NCBI GenBank assembly: GCA_040954595.2
Contig: CM082597.2
Span: 1,426,001-1,490,000, forward strand
Source: Balanoglossus misakiensis
Taxonomy: Eukaryota; Hemichordata
Direction: 5' to 3'
DNA length: 64,000 nt
Position numbers and translations under genes: made by a program. Of this stretch, positions 11,107 to 22,900 are shown piece by piece; the first letter of the stretch is position 1, and every line of letters begins with the position of its first letter. The notes below the pieces were generated by a model. It ran no database searches. It was not told the origin of the DNA and saw only the letters and a program-made list of their open reading frames with translations.

Positions 11107-13688
11107 TTACAAGCCAAATTTGTACACAACAAACGCAATCCAAGATGACATGCATAAGTGAAACATCCCGGATGTCAGTGTTGGCGCACCGCTTGGCGTT
11201 GTGACGGGGCCTGGTTCCTCGGTCGGCAGATCTGTTACCATGACGACCACAGTGGCCGATTCTGCCACTTCGCCGCCATTGCTCGGTGTGTATCTCACTG
11301 TACATGTATAGTTCCCGGCGTCGTCAGCGACAATGTCGGTTAGTTTCAGAGAAGCTTTGTTGATGATATGACACCTTCAAAATAATAAAAGTAGGAAAAA
11401 ATGTTTAAGCTATAGGCCTAAGACTGTATCACCCTAAACAACAAAGCAAAACAAAGCAAAACACAACAAAACAAAACAAAACAAAATCTCGTTGCTGTGT
11501 TAACCGGTGTCTGCGCGAGACTTGCAACGTATAGTTACCTGCCACAATTGGAAGTGGATCTTCCCTCCTTGACATTCTTGCTGACAAGCAATCGTCTGCT
11601 GTCCGGCAGTAACTCCTTTCTCCACTCCACTACTTCACTCAAGGCGTCATCGGGAACACCCGAGTAGCTGCAGTACATGATGGTGCTGGCGTCGCCGACC
11701 TTGGCGCTGTGCATTGGCGTCACAGTTACTTCCAGTGACGTCACGACACAGACAGCTATAACAGGAAAGATTCATGTGGATTAAATTTGGCCTTTATTTG
11801 CAATCTTTGTTCGAAAAATCGGGTCGACTCGTACCGGTATGAGCCATAGGCGCTACGTGTTATCCGAAAGCACTATGATGCAGCTTGAATTATGTACGTA
11901 TCTATACGTAGGGACTCGTATCAATGACTCCAATGTCAGTGGTATACAGGCATATCATCATAGCTGTGGGAAAACCCAACACGTTCATTGACCTCGTCGG
12001 GACGCCAGTCTAAACAAACTAGAAACATGATGTACTGTCTATAGGGTACTTGCTCAGCCAGGGTTCACGCAAACAGAGTAAAATAACAGTAATTTAAAGA
12101 GCAGTTGTACTCATGAAATTCAACCAAAATGGCGACTGCCTGCATGGACAACAATGGCCGATTTCATTGTCATACGTGTTGGGATCAGTTAACAAATATT
12201 TTTAAACCGACATACAATATTTTCGCTAACATTAGGCTGCATTCACAAACACCTCTGGAGGGGGGGGCGGGAGAATTGAGGGGGGGGATTTGAAAAAATT
12301 GAGGGTATGTAAGGGGGGGGATTTGAAATAATTTAGGGACTGAAAGGGGGGGACTTGAAAAATTTTAACGACTAAATATTTATTTTGAGTCCACAAAAAT
12401 GCAGTTTCGCGCCCTTTATTTTACAAAATTTTCTAATGTGGGAGGGGGACACCCCCTCCCACACCCACCCCCTCCATTCATCAACACCTTTCAATCATTG
12501 ACTGGTTTATCTAGTGTCCCAGGTCAGGGGACTTGCCCCACCCCATGATAACTTTGAGCGGCGACGGTTAAATTTGTCCTCCCCAACATACCGGTAGTTG
12601 AGTTAATTTGCTTTTGCCGGGTTCATTAAAATGCAGCTTTGAGCTCTGTATTTTAGAAAATTTTCTTACGTGGGAGGGGGACACCCCCTCCCAAACCCAC
12701 CCCCTTCAATTCTCGGTTTACAATGTCTCCCAACACAGAATACAAATATATGTACTTAAAAAATAAAAACAATGTTCAGTTTTAATACCCACTGATGAGG
12801 GGAAACATCAGTTTCAAATTCTTTTCATGGGAGCGCTGTTTTTCTTTTTACAAGATAGATAGGTGATGTGTTTTGCTCTGTGAAAGAAAATGGGGGGGGG
12901 ATTTCAAAATTTTGGCAGTTCGGAAGGGGGGGATTTGAAAATATTGGCAGTTCGGAAGGGGGGCATGTGAAAATTAGCGGTAAAAAAAATTGAATTCTCC
13001 CGCCCCCCCCTCCAGAGGTGTTTGTGAATGCAGCCTTAGTAACATAGCTCATGGCCGAAATCGTCTGTTAGTGTTTTCAAGCAAGGACACACAGACTGAG
13101 CAACGGGAAGTCTCAGATGTAGACTAATAAATACCATGACAAGCCATTAAAGTAACGTGTATATGATTCGATATCACTGATCATCTTACAAATGCATTTG
13201 ACAGTTATTGGTGTTTATTTTTGGTGTATGACGTATAGCTGAATGTGTTGCAGAAGTTATCACCCGATAGCATAGACGCTCGTCTATGATATACAACCAT
13301 CGTGTTTATCATGGTGGCGTTGGGAGTTTCAATTGGCAAATGATGTTGAGTTAGGAGTTCTCTGTGACCATAAACATTAAAATGTTAGGATTCAGATCTT
13401 CTGTTTACACAGAATGATGAAATCGTCAAAATCGTGAAGTTTTAGGCCAATATTCGTCTTTAACGCCTTGATATATATATTTGTCATAACAGGGTGTGGA
13501 CATAGCTACATCCTGACACAAGTGTTTGGCATACATAGATTAATAGTCATGTACAAGTTGTTAAGATAATTTGAAGAGTTCGTGTGCACTTGTCTCAGTA
13601 ATTTCGACGAGACTTGATGAAAAACTTTAAACATCAAAATAAATAACTACGACTTACCCGCCAAAAGTAGGAAGATTTTCAACATCAT
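11107..13688 (-). CDS. Ig gene D: single V-like Ig protein
   Basis: Exons in transcript order: 13658-13688, 11539-11755, 11107-11374; 516 nt, 171 residues. MMLKIFLLLA plus AVCVVTS from exon 2 gives the signal peptide. Ig landmarks are Cys39 (MYCSYSGVP), Trp55 (VEWRKE) and Cys107 (AGNYTCTVRY). Two extra cysteines at 81 and 84 lie around the exon 2/3 join and could form an additional disulfide. The C-terminus (MSSWIAFVVYKFGL) is hydrophobic. Exon 3 uses a GAAG acceptor rather than CAG, a weaker but allowed site. Exon 2 is 217 nt, the same as in gene A. Intron 1 is nearly 2 kb because it carries an inserted MITE-like element. Confidence 0.78.
11441..11487. repeat. (CAAAA)n-type simple repeat
   Basis: Imperfect AAACAAAGC and ACAAA units in the intron between exons 2 and 3 of Ig gene D. 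Confidence 0.8.
12235..13035. mobile_element. MITE-like/foldback element with TTA target duplication
   Basis: The 801-bp element begins GGCTGCATTCACAAACACCT and ends with its reverse complement. The terminal inverted repeats continue through CTGGAGGGGGG and CGGGAGAATT for about 45 bp. TTA flanks both ends (12232-12234 and 13036-13038), as expected of a 3-bp TWA target duplication of the PIF/Harbinger group. The interior has no transposase frame. It carries G-run-rich subterminal repeats of the GGGGGGGATTTGAAAA type on both sides and two diverged copies of a GGGAGGGGGACACCCCCTCC segment (about 12437 and 12670). It lies in intron 1 of Ig gene D. The superfamily is inferred from the TSD only. 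Confidence 0.75.
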
Positions 13689-14990
13689 GTTGTTCGTTAG
13701 CTCTAAGGTCACACCGAGTCCCTGGACGAAATGCAGGCGTTTAATGATGACATATATGTAATGCAGTAAGTATTTACGCTATGTGAGGTCATAGCTCCTC
13801 GTGTTGTTGGACCGACTGCATTTTCTGGCGGGAAGGGCTGGTTGTATGTCTGTGTTTAAAAGTTGTCAGAGGTATCTGTCTGTCTGTCTGTGTCTGTATG
13901 TCGTCATTGTTTGATAAGTTCCAGCACACTCCGTCTACAGACGCAAACTCCATATTGAAGATAAGAAATATATACGTGTATTTTTATAATCTTTGCCATC
14001 ACACAAAAACGCATATCCGTTTTCACCAACCCACTTTGGTACTTACATAACAATTGCAATTAGTACGAATACAATCACGTGACTTCTGGCAGCAGAAATG
14101 ACCTCGAAATTCGATCTCATATATGAATTTAATGAGCAAAAAACCTCTGACATAACTAAACGCCAAACAATGTAAAATACTAAGTAAATGAATATCGCTT
14201 TTTTATCACTACAATTTATACATTTATCAAGTCAAACTGTGGCGAGTATTGCCTCTTTTGTTTAGTACAGTAACGAATAAGGAAAGTCGAAATAATTTAA
14301 AACGGCTATATAAAAATCAATTATAGATCCACGATTAGGTGTAAAACTAATCTGCCATCAAGAAAATAAAATAAAATAACGTAAATGTGCAATTGCGGAA
14401 GAGTTTCAAATTAACTCTAGTGAAAGAATAATCTTATCCCATTTATAAACAAATCTTGTCGGTAAAGGCTTAAATGGAACATTGGTAAACTGTACCAAAT
14501 ATGAACCTACGGTTAATACAAGCTTTGGCAAGTCTGTTTTTCTCAAACTGTTTTCATCATTTCTATATTGAAAATCTATAACACTAATCATTCATAAAAT
14601 AGAGTTCTTGTACGAAGATAGGCCTATATAACCCAACTCCCTACAAAGCCGTTATTTTGTTAAAATGTCTAATTTAATATTACATGTAACAAATCGGACT
14701 TTGAATCTAGGTTGAAAAAAATGTAATGTTGCTAGAATATAATAGGCCAATTCAATACACAACTGATAAACAGGTATGTGATTACATGATTATAGCAGTC
14801 TGTGTGCACTATGTATGGAAAGCGGTGGGGAACTAGTGTTTTGTGGTGGGTTACAAGCAAGCTAGTATAAGATGTATAAATAGAAAAGTTTGACGCGAAT
14901 ATCTTGCATTGTTGCGCTCAAATAAACAAAACTTAAGACTTTGAAACATCAAGGTGACATCAGAAAGAAAGAAATGAAACGAAAAAAGTG
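13689..14990. other. intergenic between Ig genes D and E
   Basis: AT-rich, with a short TCTG repeat near 13876. No exon with splice support was found on either strand. Confidence 0.4.
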
Positions 14991-17130
14991 TTATCGCCAC
15001 GTTGATAAAAAGACTGGCAAAAACGAAAGTAAAAATGTCATGAAAATCGAGGGCAGCATTAAGGCACTTGTGTCGTTGACACGATCATCACCGTCGTCCC
15101 TGTTCTGACGAATAACATTTAATTGAACTGTGCTGTTAGCACTCGTTGACATTCCGGTGGTTGTTGTTATGACGATAAGACATCTGTAAAGGCCCTCATC
15201 TGCTTGCGTGAGGTTGCGGATTTCCAGAGATTGGTCACTCATGGCTGGGTTAAGGAGATATCTGCGAAAAGGAACATGTAATGAGTGACATGCCGGCCAC
15301 TATAGACAGGTTCGACTGTGTACAGTTTTTTTAAACGTCAGTAACAGTAATAAAACAAATACCGCATTACTTTTGTGGTGAACTTGAGTACTGCACAACT
15401 CCACTGCCATGACCACCTCTGCAGAGAAGTTTCCAACCGTGTTCCACAGACGGGTCTTCTTTGCCCCAATCCACAGCGACTTTACTTATCGCCTCTGGGT
15501 CCGGCCCTTCCCGATAATCACAGTATAGTTTGGTACCGTCACCATAATAAGCCTCGTGTACGTCTTTAGTTAATATTCCTAATCCATCCGTGTATATAAG
15601 TCCTTCGGGAGAAAAAAGCAAAGTCGTCACTTCTCGCTATTTTACTCAGTCCACGCGCAGATACCCTCCCTCTGACGTCACCCTAGTTGACAACATCCGT
15701 GTACTGGATATGTGATTCGAAATGTAGATCTCCACGTGGTGGAGGGACCGTGCTCTAACCTAATATAACGTTCTCCTATCCGCTATGGTTGATACCACGA
15801 GGCCCTTAGTACATCTAATTTAATTTGTCCATCGCATAAGGTCCTTTCTAATATGACCATTCAGAGACCATTGCATGAAATGCAAAGGGTGACGTCGGAT
15901 TAAAGTTAGGCCCTGTAAATAACATACCGTAGAGTATCCAGGGCAGTATAAAAGCACAATGTTGAAGGTACAATGTTATACTATTGAACAGTACAGTCCC
16001 CTGTATATCATTATAAGCTACCGTTCCCAATGTATGTCGACAGCCCTTCCATATTTACAGGGCGTGGCGGTTTGAATATAAACCTTATTGTCGGTGTTCA
16101 CGTGATCGTAAATATAAAACAAACACGATCATAAACATTGTGTCTGCAAATGTGAATGTTCATCGGGTGTAAAATTTCGAAAAATTCAGTGATACTAGTT
16201 CTGATATAATGTCGTTTTTCGTCAATGTCATGTTACCTATAGCTGTAGTGAGCCGACGTTTCATCGTACTCGGCGCTCGTGTTAACGATGTAAACCTAAT
16301 TATAATTTTAATGACCTTCATCAATTAATGAAGTCCCACATCATCGTTAAATGAAATTAATTAATACGGCTCCATCACACGTGAACTACATATGTTCTGA
16401 AAAGCAGATGGCAATATTAAAACATGGGCATTCACAAGTATTTCATATTTTGGCGTGTCTTTTCCGTATGGATGTTGGTGTCGGGCAAATGATTGCAGAA
16501 CCTTCATCCTAAACCTAACGGCAAGGTAAGGTATTCGACCTTTCAACACAATAAACAAGCTAAATCGCCTTTTTTGTTGAATCTGTCTGAATGCGCGATT
16601 GCCAGCGTGTACAATATATATTATTCCCGAGTTCCACTGCAAAGTTGTCGCGAAATGAGTCAACAAACGCAGAATCCTAAAAATTCGCACACTTCACAGT
16701 CTGGTGAACTAAGCTTTCATACTCCAGGCGGGAAAATAGCGTGCAAAGTGCCCTTCGCTTGGACGGAATCGGTGATGACCGATGTCTCTCCCCATTCAGC
16801 GATGCAAAGATCCCATCTCAATGCGAACAATGCAAGCACACTGAGTACGGGCGACCTTCCCTGGCGCAGCCATTCACCCAAATAGCTGGCCTCCAACAAT
16901 CAGACAAATTACCATATCAATACTACTCGCCCAACACTCATGTTATTGTAGGTGTGAATTACCCGAACAGAATGTGTGGTATTAGAATTCATTTCTGAAC
17001 AAAAAAAGAAATATTTTTCAACCTAATACATGGTTTTCAACAAAACTAAATTCATTTTCAAGCACGACAAAATAAACCTACCTTCGAACACCAGCGCACA
17101 TAACAAAACTAGATGGAGTGGCGATCTCAT
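14991..17130 (-). CDS. Ig gene E: diverged single V-like Ig protein
   Basis: Exons in transcript order: 17082-17130, 15371-15602, 14991-15261; 552 nt, 183 residues. Exon 1 encodes MRSPLHLVLLCALVFE, a clear signal peptide. The Ig domain has Cys44 (KLYCDYREG), Trp62 (VAVDWGKE) and Cys121 (DEGLYRCLIV), with LEIRNLTQADEG as the conserved strand before the second Cys. The C-terminus (SIFMTFLLSFLPVFLSTWR) is hydrophobic, GPI-type or TM. It shares the phase-1/phase-2 three-exon plan of genes A, B and D but not their YSGVP motif, so it is the most distant copy. Exon 2 uses a CCCGAAG acceptor preceded by a good pyrimidine tract. Confidence 0.75.
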
Positions 17131-19900
17131 TGTCCTGTTCTGCCACGGACGAGAAAACGATTAAAATTATTCACTTTTCACCAGAAACGATCACACTGTG
17201 AATTCTGGAAACAGAAGATCACCTCCTCTCTGCGGGTTTGTCCCCACGGAATGTCGGATCACCGATGGTGTTCTGTGGTGAGGAAGATGGCGATGTCGGT
17301 TGTTGTCATGTAATATAAGTATTGCAAAACTGCCTACACCGTCCCTACCTATACCGTGCAAATACAGTGAGATCACTGTGCTTGTGACCTCCAATGACCC
17401 CCGTATCCCATCAACCATTTCACTTTTAATCGCCTGTTACACGATTGAAGGCCTCGCCCATATCAATTCTGTGCTAAACAGCTCATTATTATCGCATCTA
17501 TTCATGGTGACGGTCGCCATCCTTTGTTAAAATCGACAAAATTCATCACATGTTTTCATCGCACTCAGTAAACCTCTCGCGGAGGCGTATGTTCGTGGGT
17601 TGAAGTTCAACTCTTCGCTTTGCTGCATTGAAAACTCATCCTGCTCACGGTCAATCGATAGCGCCACAATACAACACTATTTCCACCGAATTCCTGACTG
17701 ATGACATAAAGCGCTAATTCAGCCGCTGATATTTAAGTCAGCTGGTCGTCAGAAGTCACCTTTAGAAAACCAGGTGATGTGTACGTGAAAGTATGCGATA
17801 AATAACAAACAGTAACAGGTCTCGCCAGCTCTGACGATACCGGAATATTTAAGGCCATTTATCGTTACGTTTTAAGTATGAGATAAAATTTTGCAATTGC
17901 ATGACCATTTTTATAAATTAATGTAACTCGGAAATGAACGGTCGGAAGTTGTCGATGTGTACACAATGTCGGGTAGTGTTACAGTCGCGTCTGTATGCAG
18001 TGGCCAGTCAAGGGACTGATAGATAGGTGGCATTATATATGTAATAGGCTCAGTTGTATACGTAATCACATGCGACAATGCCAGAATGGTATAGATAGCC
18101 TAAATGTACGGAGGTATACAACGCATGAATTTTAACATCATGCTTTAACATGTTCTTCCTTGGGTGTAGTGTGAGCGCCCTCTGTAGTTTATTGGCTATA
18201 TTTTTGGTTCACATTTACGCTTCGCGGCAGAAACTGTCGCCAGCAGTATCAACTCGTCGTTAGCCTTTATATAGCCTTTGGGCCTAAATCGTATTTAACA
18301 GGTCGATATTTGGGTATCATTTAACTATTTCTCCGTACTGGCAGATTCGACAGGGAAACGCCATCGCACTACAGAAACTTTGTAAGCTTAGGTAGCTAGT
18401 TGCATATATTCAGATAGATAGAAGGCCTTGCATACTACCTACTTTGCATATCGCTCGACGGAACTAAAATACTGTACAGAAAATATACGGGAGCCCTCTA
18501 GAAGTTGAATAATATTTTCCATTCGCCTTAATTTTATGCCAAATGCGGACTATACTTCATGGGAAGGTACGTGACAAATGACATGGTGGACTTCATAATA
18601 ATGCAATGAAAAAAAATATGTGGAGACGAGTGGTTGAAGTAATTTGTGATGTGGTGTTGGACGATCGCTTCGTGAACGAGGCAAATCAGTCGCAACTTTC
18701 TCACTCCCTGATTATCTGGTGTTCGGCGGAAATTTCAAAAACAGGAAGACAGTCGATAAAGTTTTTTTCTGTGCAATGACGAGTTTATCATGCTCTAAGT
18801 TTGGTTCACATCGGCTGTGTTTGGAACTGTATCCCAATATTTCAGATTTCTGCTCGACACATTCCGGGAGTAGAATATAAGGGCGATTCCAATGTCATAA
18901 TCGGTGGGGAGGTTGTTCATCTTCTTGTATAAACTTTAGAAAAAAGAACGTGTTAGAGACGCCCGTGCAATATTTAGTTGATCGAGGTAAATCTCCTAAG
19001 AAAGAAGTTTTTAGGGAGATGTCAGTTAGATTTTATGGGTGGCAAAATCTCACGATTATGAATAAATTTTCAAAGTGGGTCAGGAAGACAACATCCCTGT
19101 AGCAAATATTGGTATAATCCACCCCTTGTGCGTTTCCAAGATGGCGGCTATCCCCGTGATCGCATTTCGACTTGTCCATTTCTTCAAACGAAAGCTTTAA
19201 AATTGTTTGTAGATTTTCTGAATTCTGAGATTTATTAAGAACCACTAGAAATGTTGTTATTTATAAGATAAACTTAGATCCTAGCCCAGTATTGCGTCAG
19301 TCCCTATAAACAAATGGCCTTGTCAGTTGTTTGGGGTGTACCAATGTGCATAAGGGGGTGGTAGCTTTTGTAATCTGAGGGACACTTCTGCTGCAGGGTC
19401 TGCCATGACTACAGAACACCTTGCTGGTGTGCTATGGATAATATTCTCACAGAAAACATCTGAAATGGTCAAATCATCTCTGTAAAACTTTCAAGAGTTT
19501 TTGAAAATATGGTATTTCATTTTACAATAGTTTCTTCTGATAATAACTTAATTGTAAAATTATACCGCTCATTAAAATTATTTCTTTCATTTCAGCTTTG
19601 CTGTTTCTGTTAGTAATGTGAAGAGGAACTGAGAGAGGATTTCATGATTCTCGTATTCATCTGAACTGATTGAATAATGGGAATGAATTTTGCAGGTTGG
19701 TAATTTTTGTTTATCACAAAGTATACATATATTACTGCATTAACTGCAACACACTCAGTAAGATGTGTGAGTCAACTGTCAACAAGTGAAGTCATCATGA
19801 GACTCTGTTTCTTTCCAGGTTGGATAAATGTGAACTTTTCATATGGCTGGCATTTTGACATCTTGAAGACAACAATAAACACCCTTTGAAGACTTCAAGT
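17131..19900. other. 2.8-kb stretch without a supported gene
   Basis: It lies between the minus-strand Ig gene E and the plus-strand zinc-finger gene, so it should hold both promoters and the 5' non-coding exon(s) of the latter. A likely acceptor TTTCCAG ends at 19819, about 80 bases before the zinc-finger ATG, suggesting a spliced 5' UTR. No coding exon, tRNA or mobile element was recognised. Confidence 0.4.
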
Positions 19901-22900
19901 ATGTCTGACAAAAATCAAGAATTGGTACAAAGTCAACGTAAAGTAGAACAAGAGTCAGTCCCTAAGCCAGTTGAGAAAAAGGAACCAGGAAAGGCTTCCA
20001 AGGCAAGTGGAAATGAACCAGGAAAGGCTTCCAAGACCAGTGGAAATGGAAAGGAGGGAAAGCAAGGAAAAGAAAAGAAAGCCATCAAAAGTAAGAAAAG
20101 TCTCATCAGAGTTAGTCCCAGGACGGTAAAAACAAAGAAAAGGAAAGCGTTAATCAGTCCGGGTAAGAGAATCAGGAAAGGTCGTTACGACTTCAAACCT
20201 TTTGTGTGTGCGCTGTGTAATGCTGGTTTCAAGTACGAACAAGTTCTCGTGTTTCACGTACGCAGTCATACAGGGGAGAAACCTTATGAATGTGGTCAGT
20301 GTGACTTTGCAGCGATCCAGCCGGCCAGTTTGGAACAGCACAGGAGAGTGGCGCATAAGTTGGACGGTTACCAGTGCAGTCATTGCGGGAAAGCGTTCCG
20401 GAAAGAGGCTACTCTGAAAATGCATTGTAGATCGCATGAGTCGGACGCGAAAGGTGCCAGTAATGCTGAGAATGTTACGAAGAAAGAGCGACTTCTAGAG
20501 ACGAAAAGTGACCAGGCCAAAAGTGCCAGCCCAGGATGTACACACAGCGATGATGTGAAAGAGAAAACCAAAAAGGTTAAGAAGAGCGCTCCAGTTGTGG
20601 AGACAGAGACAAGTAAAGATGGACATGAACACGTTGGAAATGTTAAAAAAGACAATAGTCATGTCTGTGATGTGTGTTCATTTACATGCAGCAAGAGAGG
20701 TGCTTACAAAAAACACATGAAACAAGAACATGGCGTGGATATAGGTGGCAGTAAAGAATCCTCCAAACCAGAAAAGCAGCCACAGAGTGTCAGAGAAACC
20801 CCTGCGACAGAAAATATACAGAGCGGCAAGGCGACGGCAACTTCCAAAGATGACAGAGCAGCAGTAGACCAGGCAATAAAATTTGTGAATCAGCTCAAAG
20901 CGCGGACGGATGATCAAGGGAACAATTACTGGTCGTGTTTGAAGTGTACTTTTGTTAGATTCACACAGAGGACAGCTTTTGTACATCACCTGGTCAGTTG
21001 TCAGCATCGCGTGGTGTATAGCTGTGACAGCTGCGACTATATCGCAGTCAAGGTGACGGAATTGCAGGAACACAAGGAGAAAGAACATCGACCGCCGCCT
21101 GAACCGTCACCGAAGCCCTCGAACTTGCAATTCGTGTACGGGTGCGAAGTTTGTGGATTTGTCACAGCGGCCATCGGAGGCTTGGCTGAACACAGGTTTC
21201 TGAAACACGGGCTGCCCAAGGCGACGTGCACAGAGTTTGGTTTCCAGGAGAAAGCTGTTTTCATTTGCGAGTTCTGCAAGTATATCACCACTTCTTATCA
21301 AGAGTATAGCACACACAAGCAGATGGCTCATCCAGGAATGATCGCTCACTACGGTCCACCTATGTTAACCCAACAGGCACAGTTTCAAACTTTTGCCAAC
21401 CCAGTAGTGGAGGTGACGAAGCTACGTATTGCTGAGGATGCATTAGTCAAGCAGAAAAAGACGAAGGATGCAAAAATTGACCGCAAATCAAACAATCAAG
21501 AGAAAATTACAAAAACTGAACAGAAAGTAGTCCAGGCGGAAGCAGTTGAAGGCGTAAACAGGCAGAATCTGGCTGTACCGCAGATCACCGAGCCAAAGAA
21601 ACCGGGAGACAAGCTGGATAAAATGAAATCTGTAATTCAGTGGAGCAAAAGATGTCAGAACTGTCAAATGCTGCTGAACTCAGCTTTTGACATGGCACAC
21701 CACAAACGAGAAATCAAGGACAACTGGTATAACTGCAGATGCCATGTTTGCAAATACGCCGCGACATCGCTCTGTGACCTGGAATGTCACAAGCAGCAAT
21801 ACCATCGACATGTTTGTAAGATGTGCGACGCAACATGCACATCAGAGGCTGACTTGATCAACCATACACGTCTTGTACATCCGTTGATATTTAAACACAA
21901 ATACGGGCACCTGACTCCGCTACCTGAAATCCAGGACCAGACTACCAGTTCACTTAAAAAACATACAACTCCAGTGAAAACTAACCAGCCAAAGAGAAAG
22001 GTGGAGTCCAATTGGCATGTCTGCAAAATGTGCGATCTTGTGTGCAAGTCAGAAGTTGAACTGGTCACTCACACACGGTTAGTACATCCTGTGATATTTG
22101 ACCGCAGCTACATGTATACAACGTATGCTGGCAGTGGTCAGCCAGTTACTAAAACTCAGACGGAGAATACTACGCAAATTCCCCGACTAGACTCGAAGAT
22201 AGTGAAGAAAGGAAATCAGGGTGAAGTTGAGAAGAAGCTGGTCAGTCAAACTAGTAACTCTTCTCAATCAACGGAAAATGTTCGAGCAGACTTTATAGAC
22301 CTGACAAAACCTACGAAGTTGAAGCCGGCGTACCCGAAGCAAAAACGTACTGTAGACAGACTGTTAGAGCGAGAGTCAGACACGGACATGTCATCTGAAG
22401 ATGAAACTGATGTGGAGGAGGAGGAGAAACTGATGAAGATGCTGGAAGACGAGGATAATGAATGTTCGTCAGAAAACGGCTCAAATGATGACGATGAAAG
22501 TGACTCGACTGATGAAACAAGCAGCTTCGGCCAACAGCCAGTCAGTTCCGGCAAGCTACCAAATATACACCACACTAATGTTACCATGGCACCACTGCCT
22601 AAAGCTCCGGTTTTAGGTCCCAATGTTCAGCATCTGAAGAGAAAACTTCCTGTTATTCCAGGAATGCGGTTGTACAGTTCACTTGACCTACCACTCTTCC
22701 CGGAAGACATGAAATCATTTGAAGAACGGAAGAAAATGCCGTTTGCGCTGGTGCCAGTTGAAGATATCCAGAACTTAACAAAGGATTTTATTACCCGGAC
22801 GCACGCAGCTACGTTATCGTTTTTCATTGATACAGCCATGCTGGTCCACGCCAAATCCCTTTTGAGGAGACGAAAGCGATGGACATACTATAGCCTGCCC

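Noticed and set aside
16493-16998. Plus-strand open frames inside intron 1 of Ig gene E
   Set aside because: Composition is not protein-like, no homology is recognised and they lie antisense in an intron.
19886-19900. Five extra N-terminal residues for the zinc-finger protein starting at TTG
   Set aside because: A TTG start is not expected in an animal gene; the ATG at 19901 has A at -3 and is preferred.
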